This document shows, piece after piece, positions 1 through 9,300 of a stretch of DNA of 39,574 nucleotides. The notes under the pieces are model-generated. The model was not told the DNA's origin, searched no databases, and was given only the letters and a program-made list of their open reading frames with translations. The stretch's first letter is position 1. Every line of letters starts with the position of its first letter. Both the position numbers and the translations under genes were made by a program. The DNA comes from Streptomyces sp. ISL-87. GTDB lineage: Bacteria > Actinomycetota > Actinomycetes > Streptomycetales > Streptomycetaceae. Where the stretch lies: assembly GCF_018614095.1 (NCBI RefSeq), contig NZ_JAGGOY010000016.1, forward strand, positions 113,083 through 152,656, in the 5' to 3' direction.

Positions 1-7
1 CGTCGAT

Positions 8-120
8 CCGGCGGTCTCCGGGGCGCTTGCCTTGGCGGGTTCCGGGGGCCGTCGGACCGGCGGCGTCGGGGCCTTTGCCTTGGCGGGTTCTGGGGGTGTC
101 GGACCGGCGGTCTCCCAGGA
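8..120. repeat. Degenerate tandem repeat at the window edge
   Basis: Two imperfect copies of a unit of about 48 bp (8-56 and 57-103) begin CCGGCGG, share the core GCCTTGGCGGGTTC and end GTCGGA. A third partial copy starts at 104. No credible gene lies here, and long open frames are explained by the high GC content. The repeat sits beyond the terminator of the leftmost gene and may extend past the window. Confidence 0.6.
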
Positions 121-159
121 CCGTTGAACCGGCGGCCAGCCGCCCGGCGGGTAGCCGCC

Positions 160-204
160 ACGGCGAAGGGGCTCGGCGCGCCGCGTGCCGAGCCCCTTCG
201 CCGT
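160..204 (-). terminator. Strong hairpin terminator after the dioxygenase
   Basis: A perfect 18-bp inverted repeat (160-177 with 187-204) is extended by three more pairs, one of them G-U, leaving a 3-nt loop. It starts 13 nt beyond the stop codon of the leftward dioxygenase gene. It probably ends the long minus-strand biosynthetic transcript. There is no clear U-run, which is usual for Streptomyces terminators. Confidence 0.8.
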
Positions 205-216
205 GCCGGCCGTGCG

Positions 217-1143
217 TCAGGTCATGGAGACGACGATCTTCCGGTCGCCCGTGTACGCCTCGCGCCCGTGCAGCACCGACATGTTGTCCACGATCATGAT
301 GTCGCCGACCTGCCACGGCTCCACCAGCTTGTTCTCCCGCTGAGCCTTGCGCACATGGGCCAGGTCGTCGTCCGACAGGGGGCTGCCGTCGCCGTAGGTG
401 ATCCAGTGCGGCAGGTCCTCCACGTCGTCGATCAGCGACAGCAGGGTCTCCGCCTCGTCGTCCGGCAGGTTGGACGGGTGCCACTGGTCGGCCTGGTTGA
501 ACCAGGTGTCCGCGCCGGTCCGCGGGTTGTGCCGGATGCCGGGGCGGTGCTGGCTGACCCGCAGGCCGCCGTCGGCCGTCCAGGCGTACTCGGCGGCCGA
601 GTCCTCCAGGAACCGCTCGACCACCGCCTTGTCCTCCGTCTCGAAGGTGGCCTGCCAGGACTTGCCGAGCCCGAACCCGCCGTGCAGGTGCTGCTTGTAG
701 ACCACGCCGGAGGCGAACCGCTCCCGTACCTCCGGAGGAAGGGCCGCAAGCAGGGCGCCGCCGTCGCAGACCGGGGTGGCGCCGCCCGTCTCGGGCGCGA
801 TCAGGCAGCCGAAGAACAGCCGGGACGGCCAGGCCTGTGCGTACGACATCTCGTTGTGGAGGGAGATGTCGAAGCGGGCCGGGTATTCGGTGGAGGTGAA
901 CACCCCCTCGGAGACGGCCGCCCGGGGGGTGTTGCCGCCCCGGTAGCTGTCGATGAGCGAGTCACCGAACAGGGTCACCGCCCCGTGGAAGGCGTCCGCG
1001 TCGGTGAGCCCGAGGCCCCGGACGAGCACCGCTCCGTGCTCGGCGAGCAGCTCCTCGGCGCGCTCGCGGACTTCGGCCGACTGCGTGTCGGCGTACAGGA
1101 CGGCCAGGGTGGTGCCGCCGGCCGTGCGTGTCTCGTGTCGCAT
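217..1143 (-). CDS. SyrP-like Fe(II)/2-oxoglutarate dioxygenase (TauD/TfdA family), probable beta-hydroxylase
   Basis: This 308-aa protein is a TauD/TfdA-family oxygenase. The metal-binding triad is visible as H96-x-E98 (LHNEMSY) and H292 (LHGR), with R301 placed to bind 2-oxoglutarate. The GGNTPR stretch (residues 69-74) and FTSTEYPA resemble SyrP, which beta-hydroxylates aspartate while it is bound to an NRPS carrier protein. I therefore infer that it hydroxylates the Asp loaded on module 3. The start is an ATG one base after the P450 stop (TGA-C-ATG), so the two genes are translationally coupled. It is the last gene of the minus-strand operon and is followed by a strong terminator. Hydroxylation of another residue or of the acyl chain is possible. 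Confidence 0.85.
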   Translation of the reverse strand: MRHETRTAGGTTLAVLYADTQSAEVRERAEELLAEHGAVLVRGLGLTDADAFHGAVTLFGDSLIDSYRGGNTPRAAVSEGVFTSTEYPARFDISLHNEMSYAQAWPSRLFFGCLIAPETGGATPVCDGGALLAALPPEVRERFASGVVYKQHLHGGFGLGKSWQATFETEDKAVVERFLEDSAAEYAWTADGGLRVSQHRPGIRHNPRTGADTWFNQADQWHPSNLPDDEAETLLSLIDDVEDLPHWITYGDGSPLSDDDLAHVRKAQRENKLVEPWQVGDIMIVDNMSVLHGREAYTGDRKIVVSMT

Positions 1144-1144
1144 G

Positions 1145-2431
1145 TCAGTGGGTCTCCTTGCCGGTCTGATCCGCCGGGGTGAAGGCGACGGGCAGTGCGC
1201 TGTATCCGCGGACGAAGTTGGAGTAGAGGTGCTGGGGCGGGCCCAGCAGGGTGATGTCCGAGACCATGTCGCGCAGCGCCTCCACCATGGCCTTGACGTG
1301 CACCCGGCCCAGGAAGGCGCCGAGGCAGAAATGCGGTCCGTGGCCGAACACCACGTGCTTGTTGGGGGTGCGCCCGACGTCGAAGGACTCGGGGTCGGCG
1401 AAGGCGTCCTCGTCGAAGTTGGCCGAGGTGTTCCACAGGGTGACCACGTCGCCGGCCTTGATGACCTTGTCGCGCAGCGGTACGTCGACCAGGGCGCGGC
1501 GTCCGAAGTGCATGGCCGGCGTGGTCCAGCGCAGGATCTCCTCGGTGGCGGTGTCCACGGACACCTCGCCCGCCTTCAGCCGGCGCCACTGCTCGGGGTG
1601 GCCGGCGAGTGCGACCAGCCCGCCGATGAGGGACGAACGGGTGGATTCGTCCCCGCCGAGGATCAGGCTGTAGGCGTTGAGGACGATCTCGTCCTCGGTC
1701 AGCGGGCGGCCGTCGACCGTCGCGGCGGCGAGGGTGCTCAGGACGTCCTCGCCGGGGCTGCGGCGCCGCTCGGCGGCCAGCCCGGCCATGTACATGATGA
1801 TCTCGTTGCGGGCCATCAGGGACTCGAACTCGTCGTCCCCGGAGCCGTGCCGCGCGAGGGTCTGGGTGTTCCACTCGACCAGCCGCGGGCGGTCCGCGAG
1901 CGGGATGTCGAGCAGGTCTCCCATGGTGTGGATCGGGATGTGGTCGACGACGTCGCCGACGAAGTCCACATCGGCGGCCGCGATCGCCCTGCCGAGCAGC
2001 TCGCGGGTGTGGGCGTGGACTCCGTCGACGACGGGTTCCAGGACGCGCGGGGCGAACGACTTGAGCATCAGGTTGCGGATCTCGCGGTGCCGGACGCCGT
2101 CGGTGACGGCGAGCATCTTGCGGGAGGCGGAGTCCTCGCCCTGGAGCAGGGTGGTGAGGACGTTGCCAGTCTCCGAGGTGAAGCGCTTGTTGTCCCGGTA
2201 GACGGCGACGGCGTCGGCGTACGTGGAGACCACCCAGAAGCCGGGGGTGCGCGGCCCGGCCGGGTGCCAGTGCACCGGGCTCTCGGTGCGGAACCGGCGC
2301 CACATGGCGTGGAGGTCGACGTCGAGGAAGGTCTGCGGGTCGGTGAGGTCGAGGGCGGCGGGTTCGGGGACGACGGGTCCGGGGACTGCGGGTTCGGCGA
2401 CGGCGGGCGCCGTCTCCTGCGTCACGGTCAT
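1145..2431 (-). CDS. Cytochrome P450
   Basis: This 428-aa bacterial class I P450 has all the usual landmarks. The I-helix oxygen-binding motif GGDEST is at 259-264, the ExxR pair is E298/R301, and the haem-binding loop FGHGPHFCLG has Cys369 as thiolate ligand. The first 30 residues are Pro/Ala/Val-rich and probably disordered. No ferredoxin or ferredoxin reductase gene is in the window, so electrons must come from elsewhere. An AGGAAG ribosome binding site precedes the ATG, 19 nt after the permease stop. Position in the NRPS operon points to a tailoring hydroxylation, desaturation or cross-link of the peptide or acyl chain. The substrate cannot be read from the sequence. Confidence 0.92.
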   Translation of the reverse strand: MTVTQETAPAVAEPAVPGPVVPEPAALDLTDPQTFLDVDLHAMWRRFRTESPVHWHPAGPRTPGFWVVSTYADAVAVYRDNKRFTSETGNVLTTLLQGEDSASRKMLAVTDGVRHREIRNLMLKSFAPRVLEPVVDGVHAHTRELLGRAIAAADVDFVGDVVDHIPIHTMGDLLDIPLADRPRLVEWNTQTLARHGSGDDEFESLMARNEIIMYMAGLAAERRRSPGEDVLSTLAAATVDGRPLTEDEIVLNAYSLILGGDESTRSSLIGGLVALAGHPEQWRRLKAGEVSVDTATEEILRWTTPAMHFGRRALVDVPLRDKVIKAGDVVTLWNTSANFDEDAFADPESFDVGRTPNKHVVFGHGPHFCLGAFLGRVHVKAMVEALRDMVSDITLLGPPQHLYSNFVRGYSALPVAFTPADQTGKETH

Positions 2432-2450
2432 GGTGTTCTTCCTCGGGTCT

Positions 2451-3335
2451 TCAGCTGGTCGCCGTACGGAAACGGCGCAGGCTCACGACGGAGCAGGTCA
2501 CGAAGATCACGGTCAGGGTGACCGAGACCACCAGGAGTGGATGGGTGCCGGCGAAGCCGCTGCTGGGCGTGTCCGGGTTCCCCCACAGGTCGCGGCAGGC
2601 CGCGATGACCGCGGTCACCGGGTTCCACTCGGCGAGCGGGCGCAGTGCCGACGGCATGGTCTGCGGAGAGAGGAAGGCACTGGACAGGAAGGGCAGCACG
2701 ACCACGATGAACGGGGCCACCACGCTGATCGTCTCGACGCTGCGCAGGGTCAGGGCGAGCAGCACCCCGAGCCACAGCATCGCGTAGATGAAGACCGCGA
2801 TCAGCGCGAAGCCCGCCAGGGTGGGCAACAGCCCGGTGTGCGAACGCCAGCCCAGGACCAGGCCGATGAGGATGGTGGTGCCCAGTCCGCCCATGCCGAC
2901 CACCCAGTCCGCGGCGGTGTGCCCGATCGGTATCGAGGCCCGGCTGATGGGGAGGGAGCGGAACCGGTCGACCAGCCCGCCCTGGAGGTCCAGGGCGAGC
3001 GAGACCGCGGTGGGGCCGACGCAGGCCAGGCCGACCTGGACGGCTCCGCCGGCGAAGACGTACTCGACGTAGTCACCGCCCTGCGGCAGGTGGATCGAGT
3101 AGCGGAACAGATAGCCGAGCATGATCAGCGAGAGCATCGGGTTGAGCACGATGCCGATCGAGCGGCCGGGGGCGCGGCGCATCCGGCGCAGCCGCCGGCC
3201 GATGACGGCGCCGATCTCGGTGAGCAGGGTGCGGGGGCCCGCCGGCCGGGCCGCCGCGAGCTGCGGCGTCCCGGTCCGGGCGGCTTTTGCGGCCTCGGGG
3301 CTGTCGGCCTCGGGGCGGGGGAGGGTGGTCGTCAT
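2451..3335 (-). CDS. ABC-2 type transporter permease (DrrB-like)
   Basis: This 294-aa membrane protein resembles DrrB/ABC-2 permeases. A cytoplasmic N-terminus is followed by about six hydrophobic segments, the first near residue 55 ([18 protein letters not shown]). The family exports drugs with a DrrA-type ATPase. No ATPase lies next to it; the only DrrA-type ATPase in the window is 26 kb away at 29232-30176 and is the likely partner. The ATG overlaps the NRPS stop (ATGA), so it is coupled to NRPS translation. The likely role is export of the peptide and self-protection. Confidence 0.88.
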   Translation of the reverse strand: MTTTLPRPEADSPEAAKAARTGTPQLAAARPAGPRTLLTEIGAVIGRRLRRMRRAPGRSIGIVLNPMLSLIMLGYLFRYSIHLPQGGDYVEYVFAGGAVQVGLACVGPTAVSLALDLQGGLVDRFRSLPISRASIPIGHTAADWVVGMGGLGTTILIGLVLGWRSHTGLLPTLAGFALIAVFIYAMLWLGVLLALTLRSVETISVVAPFIVVVLPFLSSAFLSPQTMPSALRPLAEWNPVTAVIAACRDLWGNPDTPSSGFAGTHPLLVVSVTLTVIFVTCSVVSLRRFRTATS

Positions 3336-6300
3336 GACCGGTCACCGGCCTTCCACGCGTCGAGAGCGGTACGCAGGGCCGGGCCGATGGCGGTCAGCGG
3401 CTCCGGGTTGAGCATGTCGTCGTGCGCGCAGTCGATCCGGTGGACCTGCACGGCGCCGGTCATGAACTCCTTCCACAGCACGTCCTTGTCGGTGACCTCG
3501 CCCCAGGGCGAGTGCTCGGCAAGGAAGAGCTGCACGTCTCCGGCGTACTCTCCCGGTCGGTAGCGGGTGTTGAGGAGCTGGTGGCGCCCCATCAGGTCGA
3601 CCACGCGGGCGAGCCGTTCGGTGCCGAGCCGGGCCAGCGGGTTGTTGTCGCGGCGCAGGGTCTCGAAGAGGTCCTGCGGGGTCAGGCGGCGGCCGGCGAA
3701 CTCGTCGCGGTGGTGGCCGATGCCCTCCATCAGCCAGCCGAGGCGGACCTGTTCGTCGCGCTCGTCGACGGCGTCGGTGCGGGGGAAGGAGTCGAGGACG
3801 GTCAGGACGCCGACCTCGTCGCCGGCCGCCCGCAGCTGGACGGCGATCTCGTAGGCGAGGAGTCCGCCGAAGGACCAGCCCAGCAGGTGGTACGGGCCTT
3901 CGGGCCGGACCTCCTTGATGAGCCGGACGTATTCGGCGGCGTTCTCCTCGATGGTCTCCGGCAGGGGGGCGCCGGCCACCACGGTGGGCGACTGGAGGGC
4001 GTAGACGGGCTGGTCGGGGTGCAGGTAGGGCACCAGGGTCAGGTAGGACAGGGACAGGCCCACACCGCTGTGCACGCAGAACAGCGGGGTGCGGTCGCCG
4101 TCGGGCTGGATGGTCAGCATCGGGGTGAAGTGCTCGACGTGACCGATCCCGTCGGCCTCGGCGATGGCCTCGGCCATACCGCGGGCGCTGCCGCGCATGC
4201 CCTCCGGGAGTGACGCGGCCCGCTCGGCGGCGGCCTCCGCCGTTTCCGCGGCCTCCGCCGCCCCCGCTGTCTCCGCAGGCGCCTCCGGGCGCAGCCTCGT
4301 GGCCAGCGCGTCGACGCTCTGGTGGACGAAGACGTCCGCGATGCTCAGTGCCAGACCGGCCTTGCGGGCCAGGCTGACCAGGCGCAGCGACTTCATGCTG
4401 TCCATGCCGGCCTCGAAGAAGTTCCGCCCGGCGGCGATCGCGTCGGTGGCGAGCACCTCGCGGACGATCCCCAGCAGCGCCTCCACGACCGGGTCGGAGT
4501 CGACGCCCGCCGCGGCGCGGGCGTCGAGCTCCCCGTAGGACAGGGCCTGGGATCCGGCGCCGACCGCGATGTCCTGCGGCGCGGCGGCGACCCGCTCGGC
4601 GACCAGCCCGGTCAGGGTGCCGGCCGGGCCGCCGGTGAGGCCCCGGTCCGCGTCGAGGGCGCTGATGCGCACCTCGGGGTCGGCGACGGCGGCGCGCAGC
4701 ACGTCCTGGAACTGCTCGACGAGCCGCTCCGCGGTGCCCCGCGTGAACAGCGCGGTGCTGAAGGTCAGCAGTCCGCGCATGCCGTCCCGGCCGGGCCAGT
4801 TGAACAGTTCCAGCACCAGGTCCAGCTTGGCCTGGTCGGAGCCGACGTACTCGGGCGCGGCGCTCAGGCCCACCAGCTCCGGGACCCGCACCCCGTCGTG
4901 CTGCACGGTGAGCGAGACCTGGAACAGCGGGTGCCTGCCCAGCGCGCGGGCCGGCCTGATCGCGTCCACCACCTGGTCGAAGGGCACGTCCTGGTGCGAG
5001 TACGCGGCCAGGTCGGTCTCCCGCAGCCGCTCCAGCAGCTCCCGGAAGGTGGGGTCGCCGCTGGTGTCGCCGCGCAGCACCAGGGTGTTGAGGAACATCC
5101 CGACGAGATCCGAGAGCGCGTCGTCCGTGCGGCCGGCGACGGACACTCCGAGCGGGATGTCGGTTCCGGCGCCCCACCGGGTCAGCAGCGCCGAGAGCGC
5201 CGCCTGGAAGACGATGAACTCGGTGGTGCCCGTGCTCCGGGCGGTCTCCGCGAGTGCGGCGTGCAGCTCCGGGTCCAGATCGAACATCACGGTGTCGCCG
5301 GCGGTGCCGCCGCCCTCGGGCCGGGGGAAGTCGGTCGCCAGGGGCAGTTCCTCCGGCAGGCCGGCCAGCGCGTCGCGCCAGAAGTCCAGCTGCCGCGCGC
5401 CCAGGGCGTCCGGGTCGGCCGGGTCGCCGAGCAGCTCGCGCTGCCAGACGGCGAAGTCCCCGTACTGCACCGGCAGCGGCTCCCAGCGCGGGGCCGCCGC
5501 GCCGGTCCGGGCCCGGTAGGCGGTGGCGAGGTCGGCGAGCAGCGGCTCCATCGACCAGCCGTCGAAGGCGATGTGGTGCAGGACGATCAGCAGGACGTAC
5601 GAGTCGGCGCCGGCCGGGAACAGCCGGACCCGCAGCGGGGTCTCCTCGGTGAGGTCGAAGCCCCGGTTGGCCTCGGCGGCCAGCGCGGTGCCGAGCTGGT
5701 CGGTGAAGACGGACACGGTCTTGAGCACCGGCCCGCCCGTGCCCGGGTCCAGGACCCGCAGCGAGGGCACCCCGTCATGCTCGGGGATCACGGTGCGCAG
5801 TACCTCGTGCCGGTCGGCCAGGTCGGTCAGGGCCGCCTGGAGGGCGGCCGTGTCGAGCTTCCCGGTGAGCCGGAAGGCCATGGCGCTGTTGTACGAGCCG
5901 TCGGCGCGGCCCTGGCGCCGGTTGAGGAACCACTGGCGCTGCTGGCTGAAGGAGAGCGGGCGCTCCCCGCCCGGCGCGGCCGGGGCCAGCGCGGGCCGGG
6001 CCCGGTCGGCGCCGGCGACCTGCGCGGCCAGCGCCAGCACGGTGCGGGCCTCGAACAGGGCGCGGATGGGGAGTTCCACGGCGAGGGTGCTGCGTACCCG
6101 GCTGACCAGCCGGGTGGCGAGCAGCGAGTGCCCTCCGATCTCGAAGAAGTCGTCGTCGATGGAGACCTGCTCCAGGCCGAGGACGTCCGCGAAGAGCCCG
6201 CACAGGATGCCCTCGACGGGCGTCCGGGGCGCCCGGCCGCGGGAGACCGCGCCCAGGTCCGGGTCGGGCAGGGCCTTGCGGTCCAGCTTGCCCTGGGCGG

Positions 6301-9300
6301 TGAGGGGCAGCTCCTCCAGGGCCACGACCGCCGAGGGGACCATGTAGTCGGGCAGTTCCCCGGCGAGCCGCTCGCGCAGTACGGCGGTGGCCTCGGGACC
6401 GACGCCGGCCGAGCCCGTGACGACGTACGCCACCAGGCGCCGCTCGCCCGCCTCGTCCTCGCGCATGACCACGACGGCCTGTTCGACGCCGGGCTGGGCG
6501 AGCAGGGCGGAGGAGATCTCGCCGAGCTCGATGCGGATGCCGCGCAGCTGCACCTGGTCGTCGACCCGGTCCAGGTAGTCCAGTTCGCCGTCCGGGAGCC
6601 AGGCCACCAGGTCGCCGGTGCGGTACATCCGGGAGCCGGCCGGGCCGTACGGGTCGGCGACGAACCGGGACGCGGTCAGTCCGGGCCGGGCCAGGTAGCC
6701 CCGGGCCAGGCCGCCGGCGACGTACAGCTCGCCGGTGACGCCGGGGGCGACGGGGCGCAGGTTCGGGTCGAGTACGTAGACCCGGTGGGCGTTGGTGGGC
6801 TTGCCGATCGGGGGCCGCCCGCCCTTGGGGGCCAGCGGTCCGGCGACGGTGCAGCCGACGACGGCCTCGGTGGGACCGTAGCCGTTGAACAGCCGGACCG
6901 AGCCGGCCCAGCGCTCCACGACACCGGCCGGGACCGCCTCGCCGGTGACCACCAGCCGCAGGTCGGCCGGGAGTACCGCGCCCGCGGGCAGGCCGCCGAC
7001 GACGACGGGCGGCAGGGCGACCAGGTTGATGCGCGCCTCGTTGATCAGGTCGACGAGCGGCTGCCCGGGGGTACGGGCCTCCTCGTCGGCGATGACCAGG
7101 GTGCCTCCGTTCAGCAGCGCCAGCATGATGCCGAAGACCGACGCGTCGAAGCTGAACGAGGCGAACTGCAGGACACGGACGTCGTGGTCGAGCCAGAACC
7201 GGTCGGAGAGGCTGTCGACCATCGCGGTCAGCCCGGTGTGCGCCACGGTGACGCCCTTGGGGCGGCCGGTGGAGCCGGAGGTGTAGATGATGTACGCCGT
7301 GTTCTCGGCGTGCAGGGGCGCCCTCCGGTCGGCGTCGGTGAGGTCGTGCACGGCGAGTGCGCCGAGGTGGGCGGCCACCTCAGGCGCGTCCAGCAGCACC
7401 GGCGTGACCCCGAGCGCGGCCAGGTCGGGCAGGCCCGCGGGGCGGTTCGCGGTCGCCGTGTCGGTCAGCAGGACCGTGGGGCGGGCGTCCTCCAGCATGT
7501 AGCCGATCCGGTCGGCCGGGTAGTCGGCGTCCACGGGCAGGAACACCGCGCCGGCCTTCATGGCGGCGAGCGCCGCGACGACCAGCCCGGGCGAGCGCGG
7601 CAGCATCACCGCTACCGGCTGCTCGGGACCGGCACCGCGCTCGGCGAGCAGCCGGGCCAGCCGGTTGGCCCGGCCGTTGAGCTCGGCGTAGTCGAGTTCC
7701 CCGGCGCCCAGCGAGACGGCCGGCTTGGCGGGCGACAGGGCCGCCCACCGCTCGAAGACGGCGGTGGCCAGGGCGCCGCTCGGCCGGCGGGCCGCCGAGG
7801 CGCCGGACCAGGTGCCGAGCACCTGCTCCCGCTCGCCGCCGGTGAGCGCGTCGAGCCGTCCCAGCGGGGTGCCGGGGGCGTCGGCGAGCTGCTTCAGGAC
7901 GCGGGCGAACCGGTCCACGAACAGCTCGGCCTGTGCGGCGTCGAATACGTCGGGCCGGTACTGGGCCTCCACGCGCAGCCGCTGTCCGTCGGCCGGGAAC
8001 ATCCCGACGGCGAGCGGGTACTCGGCGATGACGCGGGCCTTCCAGTCGAGCATGGTCAGGCCGGGCACGTAGCTGCCGATGGCGTCCAGCGCGCCCGCCG
8101 GGTAGTTGTGGAAGCTGACGACGGTGTCGAAGAGCTCCCCGACGCCGACGGCCTGCTGCACCTCGGCCAGGCCCAGGTGGTGGTGGTCCTCCAGGCCGAG
8201 CTGGCGGTCCTGGAGGCCGGCCAGCATCTCCTCGAAGGGCTGCGCCGGATCCAGACCGGCCCGTACCGGCAGGGTGTGCAGGAAGGCGCCGACCATCTGC
8301 TCGACCTCGGGCAGGCCGGCCGGGCGGCCGGAGACGACCGCGCCGAAGGTGACGTCCCGGCGGCCGGTCAGGCTGCCGAGGACCACCGCCCAGGCGCCCT
8401 GGACCACGGTGTTCATGGTCAGGCCGCGCCGGTGCGCCCACGGGGTGAGGGCGGCGGTCAGTTCGGCGGGCAGTTCCACGGTGTACGTCTCGGGCAGGAC
8501 GGAGACCCGGGCCCGGTCGGCGGGGCCGAGCCGGGTGGCCTCGTCGATGCCGTCGAGCTCGGCCTCCCACGCCGCGCGGGCGGCTGGCTTGTCCTGGGCG
8601 GCGGACCACTCCAGGTAGGCGCGGCCGGGCGCCACCGGGCGCAGCGCGCTCACGTCGGCGCCGTTGCCCCACAGGGTGACGAGCTCCTCGGCGAGCACCG
8701 CGGACAGCGACCAGCCGTCCACCAGCATGTGGTGGGTGGTCCACACGACCCGGTGGCGTTCGGCGCCCAGCCTGTAGACGGTGAACCGGGTCAGCGGACC
8801 CCGCGTGACGTCGAAGCGGTGCAGCCACTCCTCCTCGGTGCGGCGCCCGGCCTCGGCCCCCGGATCGGCGGCGCCGGTCAGGTCCTCCTCGGTCCACGGG
8901 AGGTCCACCGAGACCGGGATCAGCTGCACCGGGTCGCCCTGGTCGCGCTCGCGGAACCGGGCGCGCAGGGCGGGGTTGCGGTCCAGCAGCGCGGTCGCGG
9001 CGGCGCGCAGCGCGGCCACGTCCAGGGCGCCGCCGATGTCCATGACGACCTGGAGGGTGTACGCGTCCATGCCCTGGCGGTCGAACTCGGCCTGGAAGAA
9101 CAGGCCGCGCTGGAGCGGGGAGAGCGGCAGGACGTCGGTGAGGCCGTGCAGCTCCTCCTCCCAGGCGTCGACCTCCCGCTGTGTGACGTCGACCAGCGGG
9201 AACTCGGCGGCGATACGGCCGCCGGTGCCGGGCCGGGAGGCGTGTGCGGCGAGGGCCTGAAGGGCGGCGAACCAGCCCTCGGCGATCTCCCGTACGGCGC

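Noticed and set aside
1..216. A small gene at the left edge
   Set aside because: Frames there are low-complexity translations of a 48-bp repeat and run across the terminator hairpin.
4505..4618. A frameshift or assembly error explaining the missing A3 domain
   Set aside because: The C domain, remnant and T domain stay in one frame, no A-domain motifs occur in the other frames, and a matching stand-alone A gene exists. A collapsed assembly repeat cannot be fully excluded from one sequence.
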